DNA of 64,000 nucleotides from NCBI RefSeq assembly GCF_038069765.1, contig NZ_JBBPFS010000005.1, positions 310,001 through 374,000 on the forward strand. The letters are read 5' to 3'. The notes beneath the pieces were generated by a model. It was given only the letters and a program-made list of their open reading frames with translations, was not told the origin of the DNA and searched no databases. A program made the translations under genes and the position numbers. Source of the stretch: Arthrobacter_B sp038069765 (GTDB lineage: Bacteria; Actinomycetota; Actinomycetes; Actinomycetales; Micrococcaceae). Below, piece by piece: positions 33,418 through 41,213 of the stretch (the first letter of the stretch is position 1; every line of letters begins with the position of its first letter).

Positions 33418-34017
33418 TTATTCGGGCTTTTCGCCGCGCTTGACCAAAGCCTTGGGCAGGCGGAAACGGCGCAGCTGAAGCGCACGGGATACGCCGTACC
33501 AAACGTCGCCGGAGTTGGGGCCGCCGAACTTCTCGGTCAGGCGGCGGCGGAGGAGGGCGCGCAGGATAAAGGAATCGAGGATGACGGCCAGGATCAGGAC
33601 CCAGAAAGCCAGCATGACAATGCTCTGCACGGTGAGGTTCTGGATGAAGCTGACCACCACGAAGACGAGGGCTGCGATCATGACAAACTCGCCCAGGTTC
33701 CAGCGGGAGTCCACTACGTCGCGGATGAACCGGCGCTGCGGTCCCTTGTCGCGCAGGGGAAGGTAGCGCTCGTCTCCGGTATCCAGTGCTGCGCGGGTCT
33801 TCAGGCGCTCTTCACGCAGGGCCTCGCGGTTCGCGTTTTTCGCCGCTTTGCGGTCGGTGGGAACCAGCGGGCGCTGGCGCGCAGCCACCTGGTCCCGGCG
33901 CCTGGGCGTGGGTGCTCCCTTCCCCGCGGCCGTGCGGGCTGAGCTGGTCTGGGCTGCCGCAGCAGCCTGGTCCACAGTTTCCTGCGCGGTGGGCGCTTCA
34001 TTCTTTCGTCCGAACAC
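33418..34017 (-). CDS. DUF3043 membrane protein
   Basis: Actinobacterial protein of 199 residues. A charged cytosolic part (about 1-105) carries KGAPTPRRRDQVAARQRPL and DTGDERYLPLRDKGPQRRF, the family signature, followed by two membrane segments (about 113-133 and 140-160, FVMIAALVFVVVSFIQNLTV) and a basic tail. Function not established. GTG 34017 is preceded by TATCCT at six bases (leaderless). Confidence 0.88.
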   Translation of the reverse strand: MFGRKNEAPTAQETVDQAAAAAQTSSARTAAGKGAPTPRRRDQVAARQRPLVPTDRKAAKNANREALREERLKTRAALDTGDERYLPLRDKGPQRRFIRDVVDSRWNLGEFVMIAALVFVVVSFIQNLTVQSIVMLAFWVLILAVILDSFILRALLRRRLTEKFGGPNSGDVWYGVSRALQLRRFRLPKALVKRGEKPE

Positions 34018-34023
34018 CCCTCT

Positions 34024-34029
34024 AGGATA
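34024..34029 (-). promoter_or_regulatory. Candidate -10 box of the DUF3043 gene (leaderless)
   Basis: TATCCT on the - strand, six bases before GTG 34017. Confidence 0.55.
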
Positions 34030-34066
34030 CCTTGACGGCGGCACCGGCGGACCGGGGGCCCGCATG

Positions 34067-34072
34067 TACTGT
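34067..34072 (+). promoter_or_regulatory. Candidate -10 box of the M20 peptidase gene (leaderless)
   Basis: TACTGT, six bases before ATG 34079. It is divergent from the DUF3043 promoter 40 bp away. Confidence 0.55.
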
Positions 34073-34078
34073 TTTGTT

Positions 34079-35485
34079 ATGACTGTGAATCCAGAATCTT
34101 CTTCTTCATCAGTGGACATCGACGCACTCCGCTCCGCCGTGGCCGCTGATTTTCCCCGCACTGTTGAGCAGCTGAAGTCGCTCGTGTCCATTCCCGGCAT
34201 TGCCTGGGATTCGTTTGACCCGGAGCGCCTCAACGAGAGCGCCGCGGCCGTGGCGTCGCTGATCCGCGGTGCCGGGCTGTCCGACGTGCAGATCCTGCGC
34301 GTTGACAACAACGGCAAACCGGGCGGGCCCGCCGTCGTCGCCCGCCGTCCAGCACGGGACGGCAAGCCCACCGTGCTGCTCTACGCGCACCACGATGTCC
34401 AGCCGCCGGGAGACCTGGCGCTGTGGGAGTCCGAGCCCTTCACCGCCACTGAGCGCAACGGCCGCCTTTACGGACGCGGTGCCGCGGATGACAAAGCCGG
34501 GATCATGGCGCACATCGGAGCCCTCCGCGCGCTTGACGAGGTGCTGGGGGAGGACTCCGGCGTCGGCATCACCCTGTTCATCGAGGGCGAGGAAGAGGCC
34601 GGCTCGCCCACCTTCCGCACGTTCCTGGAAACCTACCGCAGCCTGCTCGAAGCCGACGTCATCGTCGTGGCGGATTCGGGAAACTGGAAGGTGGGCGTTC
34701 CGGCGCTGACCACCAGTCTGCGCGGACTGGTGGACGGCACGGTCGAGGTGCAGGTCCTGGACCACGCCGTCCATTCGGGAATGTTCGGCGGCCCGGTGCT
34801 GGATGCGCCCACGCTGCTGGCTCGCCTGATCGCCACCTTCCACGACGACGCCGGAGACGTCGCCATTGAGGGCCTCGTCTCCTCGGACACGGCAGCCGTG
34901 GAATACGTCGAGGCGGACTTCCGCGAGGATTCCTCGGTGCTCGACGGCGTGCAGTTGGCGGGCACCGGATCGATTGCCTCGCGGTTGTGGACCAAGCCGG
35001 CCCTGTCCATCATCGGCATCGACGTTCCGACGGTGGCACTGTCCTCGAACACCATCCAGCCCAAGGCGCGCGCCAAGTTCAGCCTGCGGCTTGCCCCGGG
35101 GCAGAGCCCGGCCGAGGCCATGGCTGCCGTCGAGCGTCATGTGCAGTCCCATGCACCGTTCGGTGCGAAGGTGACGTTCACGCCGGGGGAGCAGGGGCAG
35201 GCGTTCGCCACGGACACCTCGGCTGCTGCCGCGCGGACCGCCCTGTGGGCGCTGCGGGAGGCCTGGGACGGGGTGGAGCCGGTGGAGTCCGGAATGGGCG
35301 GATCCATTCCGTTCATTGCCGACCTCACCGAACTGTTCCCCGCTGCGCAGATCCTGATCACCGGCGTCGAGGACCCCGATTCACGGGCCCACAGCGCCAA
35401 CGAGTCCCTGGATCTCGGTGACTTCCGCAACGCGGTGCTGGCCGAAGCGCTGCTGCTGGCCAAGCTGGCCCGCGAAGGCTTGTAG
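34079..35485 (+). CDS. M20 family dipeptidase
   Basis: Zinc metallopeptidase of the M20 (PepV/CNDP-like) family; 468 residues, cytosolic. Metal and catalytic residues are in YAHHDVQPPGDLALWESEPF, GRGAADDKAGIMAHIGA and the general base EGEEEAGSP. The lid dimerisation domain (about 200-320) contains LDHAVHSGMFGGPVLDAP. The last metal ligand is in PDSRAHSANESLDLGDF. It probably cleaves dipeptides. Preceded by a leaderless-type promoter; erpA follows 181 bp later. Confidence 0.92.
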   Translation: MTVNPESSSSSVDIDALRSAVAADFPRTVEQLKSLVSIPGIAWDSFDPERLNESAAAVASLIRGAGLSDVQILRVDNNGKPGGPAVVARRPARDGKPTVLLYAHHDVQPPGDLALWESEPFTATERNGRLYGRGAADDKAGIMAHIGALRALDEVLGEDSGVGITLFIEGEEEAGSPTFRTFLETYRSLLEADVIVVADSGNWKVGVPALTTSLRGLVDGTVEVQVLDHAVHSGMFGGPVLDAPTLLARLIATFHDDAGDVAIEGLVSSDTAAVEYVEADFREDSSVLDGVQLAGTGSIASRLWTKPALSIIGIDVPTVALSSNTIQPKARAKFSLRLAPGQSPAEAMAAVERHVQSHAPFGAKVTFTPGEQGQAFATDTSAAAARTALWALREAWDGVEPVESGMGGSIPFIADLTELFPAAQILITGVEDPDSRAHSANESLDLGDFRNAVLAEALLLAKLAREGL

Positions 35486-35666
35486 GCAGCACGGCCCGAA
35501 AGGGGCGTAGGCAGCACGGCGCGGCCGGGTTCGGAAATCTTTTCCGGCCCGGCCGCGTTGCCTCTGTGTGCATGCACCGACGTACCATGGAGAATGAACT
35601 GGCCCGGAGCCCGGGGGAGCGCAACTGCCCTTCCGTGCACGGACCACGTGAAGAAAGAGAGAAGCA

Positions 35667-36068
35667 ATGAGTACTTCCACCAGCGAAACCGGCACCAGCG
35701 TGGATGCGGCAGCCGCCGCTGCCCCGGAAACGGAGCTGCCGACCCATGAAGTTGCCCTCTCCGATGTTGCCGCCGGCAAGGTGCGCAGCCTGTTGGAGCA
35801 GGAAGGCCGGACCGACCTGCGGCTTCGCGTGGCTGTCCAGCCCGGCGGCTGCTCGGGCCTGATCTACCAGCTGTACTTCGACGAGCGGGTCCTCGACGGC
35901 GACGCCGTCCGGGACTTCGACGGCGTTGAGGTCATCGTGGACAAGATGAGCGTGCCGTACCTGTCCGGTGCGTCCATCGACTTCGAGGACACCATCTCCA
36001 AGCAGGGGTTCACCATCGACAACCCCAACGCCGGCGGATCGTGCGCCTGCGGCGACTCGTTCCACTAA
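35667..36068 (+). CDS. erpA: A-type iron-sulfur cluster carrier ErpA
   Basis: HesB/IscA-family protein that carries Fe-S clusters to apo-proteins; 133 residues. A 30-residue Ala/Thr-rich start precedes VALSDVAAGKVRSLLEQEG; the three cluster cysteines are in QPGGCSGLIYQ and GSCACGDSF. GAGAGAAG precedes ATG 35667. It lies 215 bp upstream of the cytochrome oxidase genes; the Rieske protein encoded nearby is a possible client, by inference. Confidence 0.94.
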   Translation: MSTSTSETGTSVDAAAAAAPETELPTHEVALSDVAAGKVRSLLEQEGRTDLRLRVAVQPGGCSGLIYQLYFDERVLDGDAVRDFDGVEVIVDKMSVPYLSGASIDFEDTISKQGFTIDNPNAGGSCACGDSFH

Positions 36069-36283
36069 GCTTCGCCACGGGTACCCCGTTTCACTAACGG
36101 GGAGCCCGCGGCCGCAGGTGCCGTAATACACGGTATTTTGCGTCCAACGCGGTGCGGTCTGTCACTGGATGGCCACGCGTGCGGGTAAGCTCTACACGTA
36201 GTAGTAAAACTGATCGTGCGCAGTCGGGGGATTTTGTCTGCCTGCTGTGCCGCACTTGCACGTAACAAGAGGAAGGGCCGTCT

Positions 36284-37138
36284 GTGAGTTCGCAGGACCG
36301 AACCAGCAGCCGACGCGCCAGGATCTTAAAGATCTCAGCCGTAACGTCGGCCGGCGCGTTGTTTTTATCGGGTTGTTCGTCAGAAGTCCAAAGAGGCTGG
36401 TTGCCCACGGAACGCGACATGACCAACCACACCGGCCGAATCATGGACCTTTGGGTCAATTCATGGATCGCGGCACTGGCAGTTGGTGTGCTCACCTGGG
36501 CACTGATCATTTGGTGCATCGTCGCCTACCGCCGCCGGAAGAACGAAACCGGCTACCCGCGGCAGATGAGCTACAACCTTCCCTTGGAGATCTTCTACAC
36601 GGCGATCCCGTTGTTCATGGTCCTGGTGTTGTTCTACTTCACCGACCAGGACATCCGCGCCATCAGTGAGCGCGTAGATGACCCCGACGTCGTCGTCGAC
36701 GTCCGCGGTAAGCAGTGGTCCTGGGACTTCAACTATGTCAATGAGGACAAGTACGACCTCAATGTCCAGGTGAACCTGGACGGCACGGAGAAGGCAGAGT
36801 CGGAAATGCCGACACTCTACCTGCCGGTCAACCAGACGGTTGAGCTCCAGCTGAACTCCCGCGACGTGCAGCACTCCTTCTGGGTTCCCGCCTTCCTGCA
36901 GAAGATGGACCTTTACCCGGGCCGCACCAACTACATCAACATCACTCCCGGCATCGAGGGCACCTACGAAGGTAAGTGCGCCGAGCTCTGCGGCGAGTAC
37001 CACTCGGAAATGCTCTTCAACGTCAAGGTAGTTTCGGAGGCCGAGTACGACGAGTACCTGGCAACCCTGCCCGACGGCCAGGTCGGCTCCGAGTACGACC
37101 GCGTGTACAACTCAGAATCAAGCGAAGTAAGGAGGTAG
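36284..37138 (+). CDS. ctaC: Cytochrome c oxidase subunit II
   Basis: CuA subunit of the aa3 oxidase, taking electrons from cytochrome c domains; 284 residues. The signal region ends FLSGCSSEV, a lipobox-like site, so the N-terminal cysteine may be lipidated. Two membrane segments follow (about 55-75 and 95-120). The CuA site is in DVQHSFWVPAF and CAELCGEYHSEM with both cysteines, His and Met. GTG 36284 is preceded by GAGGAAGGG. ctaD starts 10 bp downstream. Confidence 0.97.
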   Translation: MSSQDRTSSRRARILKISAVTSAGALFLSGCSSEVQRGWLPTERDMTNHTGRIMDLWVNSWIAALAVGVLTWALIIWCIVAYRRRKNETGYPRQMSYNLPLEIFYTAIPLFMVLVLFYFTDQDIRAISERVDDPDVVVDVRGKQWSWDFNYVNEDKYDLNVQVNLDGTEKAESEMPTLYLPVNQTVELQLNSRDVQHSFWVPAFLQKMDLYPGRTNYINITPGIEGTYEGKCAELCGEYHSEMLFNVKVVSEAEYDEYLATLPDGQVGSEYDRVYNSESSEVRR

Positions 37139-37148
37139 GAGGAAAGCT

Positions 37149-38870
37149 GTGACTACTCTCGAATACACTTCGGAAGATACTCAAGTTGCACCGCGCGTCG
37201 TCCCCGTCTCCAAGGGACGCATCATCGTCAGTTGGATCACCTCCACTGACCACAAGACGATCGGGTTCATGTACCTGATCGCGTCATTCATTTTCTTCTG
37301 TCTCGCAGGCGTGATGGCCCTGGTCATCCGCGCGGAACTGTTTGAACCCGGTATGCAGATCCTGCAGACCAAGGAGCAGTACAACCAGCTCTTCACCATG
37401 CACGGCACGGTGATGCTGCTGATGTTCGCAACGCCGCTGTTCTCCGGCTTTGCCAACGTCATGATGCCGCTTCAGATCGGCGCCCCCGACGTTGCCTTCC
37501 CCCGCCTGAACGCCCTGGCCTTCTGGTTCTTCCTCTTCGGCAGCACCATCGCCGTTGCCGGCTTCATCACCCCGCAGGGTGCCGCCTCCTTCGGCTGGTT
37601 CGCCTATGCCCCGCTGTCCAACACCACGTTCTCTCCGGGCGTGGGCGGAGACTTGTGGGTGTTCGGCCTTGCCCTCTCGGGCTTCGGAACCATCCTGGGT
37701 GCGGTCAACTTCATCACCACGATCATCTGCATGCGTGCCCCGGGCATGACCATGTGGCGCATGCCGATCTTCACCTGGAACACCCTGGTGACCGGTATCC
37801 TCATCCTGATGGCGTTCCCGCCGCTGGCAGCCGCCCTGTTCGCACTGGGTGCGGACCGGCGCTTCGGAGCCCACATCTTCGACCCGGAACGCGGGGGAGC
37901 AATCCTCTGGCAGCACCTGTTCTGGTTCTTCGGACACCCCGAGGTTTACATCATCGCCCTGCCGTTCTTCGGCATTGTCTCCGAGATCTTCCCGGTCTTC
38001 AGCCGCAAGCCGATCTTCGGTTACAAGGGTCTGGTGTACGCCACGATCGCCATTGCAGCGCTTTCCGTCACCGTGTGGGCACACCACATGTACGTCACCG
38101 GCGCAGTCATGCTGCCGTTCTTCTCCTTCATGACGATGCTGATCGCGGTGCCAACCGGCGTGAAGTTCTTCAACTGGATAGGCACCATGTGGCGGGGCTC
38201 GATTACGTTCGAGACGCCCATGCTCTGGAGCATCGGCTTCCTGATCACCTTCCTGTTCGGCGGACTCACCGGCATCATCCTGGCCTCGCCGCCGCTCGAC
38301 TTCCACGTCTCCGACACGTACTTCGTGGTTGCCCACTTCCACTACGTGGTCTTCGGAACCGTTGTCTTCGCGATGTTCGCAGGCTTCTACTTCTGGTGGC
38401 CGAAGTGGACCGGCAAGATGCTCAACGAGCGCCTGGGCAAGATCCACTTCTGGATGCTGTTTGTCGGCTTCCACGCAACGTTCCTGATCCAGCACTGGCT
38501 GGGCGTGCTTGGCATGCCGCGCCGCTACGCCGACTACCTGCCGGAGGACAACTTCACACTGATGAACCAGTTCTCCACCGTGGGTTCCTTCCTCCTGGGC
38601 GCCTCCATGATTCCGTTCTTCTGGAACGTGTACATCACCTGGCGCCACGGCAAGAAGGTTGAAGTTGACGATCCCTGGGGCTTCGGCGGATCGCTGGAGT
38701 GGGCCACCTCGTGCCCGCCTCCGCGCCACAACTTCACGTCCCTGCCGCGCATCCGTTCGGAGCGCCCGGCACTGGACCTGCACCACCCTGAACTGCAGCA
38801 GACGGTGACCGACACGTCGGCCGCCGGCAAGGTCTTCGGACCCGGTGACCGTAAGGAGAAAGTCAATTGA
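37149..38870 (+). CDS. ctaD: Cytochrome c oxidase subunit I
   Basis: Catalytic heme a/a3-CuB subunit; 573 residues, twelve membrane segments. The heme a ligand region is FTMHGTVMLLMF; the CuB/Tyr crosslink motif is WFFGHPEVYI, the next CuB ligands are VWAHHMYVTG, and the heme a3 region is VVAHFHYVVFG. This is an A-type oxidase. GTG 37149 has AAGGAGG upstream. ctaF overlaps its stop codon (TTGA). Works with QcrCAB as the actinobacterial bc1-aa3 supercomplex. Confidence 0.98.
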   Translation: MTTLEYTSEDTQVAPRVVPVSKGRIIVSWITSTDHKTIGFMYLIASFIFFCLAGVMALVIRAELFEPGMQILQTKEQYNQLFTMHGTVMLLMFATPLFSGFANVMMPLQIGAPDVAFPRLNALAFWFFLFGSTIAVAGFITPQGAASFGWFAYAPLSNTTFSPGVGGDLWVFGLALSGFGTILGAVNFITTIICMRAPGMTMWRMPIFTWNTLVTGILILMAFPPLAAALFALGADRRFGAHIFDPERGGAILWQHLFWFFGHPEVYIIALPFFGIVSEIFPVFSRKPIFGYKGLVYATIAIAALSVTVWAHHMYVTGAVMLPFFSFMTMLIAVPTGVKFFNWIGTMWRGSITFETPMLWSIGFLITFLFGGLTGIILASPPLDFHVSDTYFVVAHFHYVVFGTVVFAMFAGFYFWWPKWTGKMLNERLGKIHFWMLFVGFHATFLIQHWLGVLGMPRRYADYLPEDNFTLMNQFSTVGSFLLGASMIPFFWNVYITWRHGKKVEVDDPWGFGGSLEWATSCPPPRHNFTSLPRIRSERPALDLHHPELQQTVTDTSAAGKVFGPGDRKEKVN

Positions 38871-39268
38871 AGGTAGAGACTAAGCTCTTCGCTTACATGG
38901 CGCCGTTCTTCCTGGTTGTCGGCGTCGTCTACGGCTACCTCGTCGAGTGGATGGAACCGGTGGGCTATCTGGCACTGTTCCTGACAGCCGGCATGTCGGC
39001 CATGATCGCCTTTTACATCGGCTTCACGGGCAAGCGCATCGGCCCCCGTCCGGAAGACCGGCTCGACGCCGAAATCCACGAGGGTTCCGGTGAGCAGGGC
39101 TTCTTCAGCCCCTGGAGCTGGTGGCCCCTGCTGCTCGGCCTCTCCGCCGCCGGCGGATTCCTGGGCATGGCCGTTGGCTGGTGGGTCCTGTACATCAGTG
39201 CAGGCCTGTCACTGATCGCCCTGGTCGGCTGGGTATTCGAATACAGCCGCGGAGCCCACGCACACTAG
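38867..39268 (+). CDS. ctaF: Cytochrome c oxidase subunit IV (actinobacterial CtaF)
   Basis: Small oxidase subunit found in actinobacterial aa3 oxidases; 133 residues with four membrane segments (about 8-28, 35-55, 82-100, 105-125). Typical stretches: VETKLFAYMAPFFLVVGVVY, GFTGKRIGPRPEDR, and GEQGFFSPWSWWPL. TTG start 38867 overlaps the ctaD stop. A terminator follows 38 bp after the stop. Confidence 0.95.
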   Translation: MKVETKLFAYMAPFFLVVGVVYGYLVEWMEPVGYLALFLTAGMSAMIAFYIGFTGKRIGPRPEDRLDAEIHEGSGEQGFFSPWSWWPLLLGLSAAGGFLGMAVGWWVLYISAGLSLIALVGWVFEYSRGAHAH

Positions 39269-39305
39269 GCTCCGGCACTTTCCTTCCGGGCATGGCCTGG
39301 ATTCA

Positions 39306-39345
39306 ACAGAGGATCCGCTCGAGAGAGCGGGTCCTCTGTTTGTTT
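39306..39345 (+). terminator. Terminator of ctaC-ctaD-ctaF
   Basis: ACAGAGGA-CCGCTC pairs with GAGCGG-TCCTCTGT around a short loop (one mismatch), followed by TTGTTT. Confidence 0.88.
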
Positions 39346-39354
39346 AACAGGCCC

Positions 39355-39433
39355 TGATTTAACCTGTACTGGTTTAACCTGCACTGATTTAACCTGCACG
39401 GAGCGATTCAACCTGCACTGATTCAACCGGCAC
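39355..39433 (+). repeat. Five 15-bp repeats upstream of the GntR gene
   Basis: Unit TGATTTAACCTGCAC at 39355, 39370, 39385, about 39404 and 39419, each with up to two changes. A 4-base insertion breaks the phase before the fourth copy. Together with the terminator they fill the gap between ctaF and the GntR gene. Confidence 0.88.
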
Positions 39434-39514
39434 TGAGCACACGCAGCGCCGTTACTGGCCCGGGTCCGCGGCCGTTATCCTTGAGGGAGCACCATCGCCG
39501 AGGAAAGGAACCGT

Positions 39515-39553
39515 ATGAGCAGGGCAGCGGACTCCGGAAATCGGCGTATCTAG
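39515..39553 (+). CDS. Short upstream ORF overlapping the GntR start
   Basis: ATG to TAG, 12 codons (MSRAADSGNRRI), with GAGGAAAGG six bases before ATG, a better ribosome site than any near the GntR start. Its TAG shares one base with the GntR GTG (TAGTG). Either it couples translation or it regulates it. It could also mark the regulator's true N-terminus after a sequence error, which I cannot exclude. Confidence 0.45.
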   Translation: MSRAADSGNRRI

Positions 39554-40347
39554 TGCACCAGGCCTTCAAGAACTTCCCTGAGCTGCTCGACCCTCTGTCG
39601 GAGGTGTCCAAACACCAGCAGCTGCAGGACATCCTCCGGCGGTTCGTGGATCAGCACGCTGCTGCCGGCACTGCCATCCCCTCGGAGCGGGTGCTGGCCG
39701 ATCACTTCGGCGTGGCACGGATGACGGTGCGGCAGGCCATCGATGCACTGGTCGCCGACGAAGTGCTCGAACGCGTGGTGGGACTGGGAACCTTCGTTGC
39801 ACGTCCCAAGATGGACCTGCAGGTGAAACTGACGTCCTACAGCGAGGAAATGCACCGGCGCGGCATGGTGCCGGATGCCCGCGTCCTCAGCTTTGAACAG
39901 ATTGGCGCGTCCCATCTCGTGGCACGGGAGCTGCAGATCGACCCCGGCCAGCCGGTCATCCGGTTCCGCCGCCAGCTCCTGGCCGACGGCGAGCCGATGA
40001 GCGTTGACGAGAACTTCATTCCGGCCTCGCATGTTCCCGGAATGCTCGATGAAGAGCCGCCCACCTCCCTCTACCGCGTGCTTAGTGAGCGTTACGGCAT
40101 GCTGATCGAGTGGGGGGAGGACACCATCGAGGCAACCGCCGCGTCGGCGTCGACCGCCCGCCTGCTCAACGTCGAGCTCGGTGCTCCGCTGCTGAAGATC
40201 CAGCGGCATGCGTACGTGGCCCGTTCGATGGTGGACTATTCCGTGTCTTACTACCGTGCGGACCGGTACAAGCTCTGGGTGCCCCTGCAGCGGCCCGGCA
40301 TGCGGACGCCGCGTTCCTACCACCCGGGCAGGCATACGGGCTCCTGA
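39553..40347 (+). CDS. GntR family regulator with UTRA domain (HutC subfamily)
   Basis: 264 residues. The winged helix (about 18-85) has LQDILRRFVDQHAAAGTAIP, PSERVLADHFGVARMTVRQA and LERVVGLGTFVARPK. The UTRA effector domain (about 95-255) has SYSEEMHRRGMVPDARVLSF, DGEPMSVDENFIP and VARSMVDYSVSYYRADRYK. HutC-type regulators sense small molecules such as amino sugars. GTG 39553 follows a 12-codon ORF; TTG 39481 in frame is an alternative. Targets are unknown; the neighbours are respiratory genes and an unknown protein. Confidence 0.9.
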   Translation: MHQAFKNFPELLDPLSEVSKHQQLQDILRRFVDQHAAAGTAIPSERVLADHFGVARMTVRQAIDALVADEVLERVVGLGTFVARPKMDLQVKLTSYSEEMHRRGMVPDARVLSFEQIGASHLVARELQIDPGQPVIRFRRQLLADGEPMSVDENFIPASHVPGMLDEEPPTSLYRVLSERYGMLIEWGEDTIEATAASASTARLLNVELGAPLLKIQRHAYVARSMVDYSVSYYRADRYKLWVPLQRPGMRTPRSYHPGRHTGS

Positions 40348-40471
40348 CGCCGTACAGGCGCCTGCGGAGCGGCAGTTCCGCTGCTGCCGGCGAAGCCCGC
40401 ATGTCCTTATTCCTTTTCGACCAGGTTGAACCCCACAAACCGCGTTACCCAGCCAGGAAGGCTTCTGCACT

Positions 40472-41035
40472 ATGAACAACATCACCGTGATGTATCACCG
40501 GGACGGCAAGGGGGTCCTGCACTTCCGCGAAGCGATGTACGACGCCGAGTCCAAAGAGTTCATGATCAACCAGGGACCCGTCGGGTACATGGGAACCAGC
40601 AGTGTTGTTGCCGATATCGATGAAGCCGCAGCTGAAAAGAAGTTCGCTGCCTTTGCCGCCAAGTCCGCCGAGCTGGGCTACACGGAGCTGGCTCCGGAGG
40701 AACAGCACTGGGTCGTGGCCCAGTACGCCCTGAAATCCGCCGAAGGCACGGAACGGGACCGCTACCTCGAGTACAAGGCCAGCACCGCACTGGCGTCCTA
40801 CTTCTCGTGGCGGGGGCTGGGATCGGTCGAGGAGAGTGAATTCGTCCCCGGCAAGCTGAACATCTTCTGCCTGGTCCCGGACGTCCCCAAGGCAGTCAAG
40901 GGCATGCTGGTGGTGCTGCGCGACGCGAATCTGGACTTCACGAAGCTGAGCATCGGATCTTCGGCCTTCACGGAGCCGGGCAAGTGGAAGCGGCGGCACC
41001 CGCTTCCGGCGAAGAAGCCCTTTGTCCTGGACTAG
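40472..41035 (+). CDS. Uncharacterised protein, 187 residues
   Basis: I do not recognise the family. The protein begins MNNITVMYHRDGKGVLHFRE and looks soluble: mixed alpha/beta, no signal peptide, no membrane segment, no cysteine pair. Sections are an N-terminal beta-rich part, a helical middle (AAAEKKFAAFAAKSAELGY) and a C-terminal part with KLNIFCLVPDVPKAVKGMLV and a basic end KWKRRHPLPAKKPF. Base composition matches its neighbours. It follows the GntR gene by 124 bp on the same strand and may be co-transcribed. A strong terminator follows. Confidence 0.75.
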   Translation: MNNITVMYHRDGKGVLHFREAMYDAESKEFMINQGPVGYMGTSSVVADIDEAAAEKKFAAFAAKSAELGYTELAPEEQHWVVAQYALKSAEGTERDRYLEYKASTALASYFSWRGLGSVEESEFVPGKLNIFCLVPDVPKAVKGMLVVLRDANLDFTKLSIGSSAFTEPGKWKRRHPLPAKKPFVLD

Positions 41036-41040
41036 CCGGC

Positions 41041-41127
41041 GAGGGGCCTGACGAGGGGCCTGAATCGAGGTCTGAACCAAGACCCGAGCCGAGGCTTGGG
41101 CCAAGACCCGGACCAGGCCCGCGGACT
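41041..41127 (+). repeat. Degenerate 12-bp repeats after the unknown gene
   Basis: GAGGGGCCTGA occurs twice exactly and is followed by diverged copies (GAGGTCTGA, AAGACCCGAGCC, AAGACCCGGACC). Confidence 0.5.
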
Positions 41128-41146
41128 CAGCACATGGCCTCAACGC

Positions 41147-41184
41147 AAAGGGAGCCGGTCAGCAAATGCTGACCGGCTCCCTTT
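41147..41184. terminator. Terminator between the unknown gene and qcrB
   Basis: AAAGGGAGCCGGTCAGCA pairs perfectly with TGCTGACCGGCTCCCTTT around AA: 18 bp, A-rich on one side and T-rich on the other, between convergent genes; works for both strands. Confidence 0.92.
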
Positions 41185-41213
41185 GGTATATCCGTCATGC
41201 TGTCCGCGGAGGA

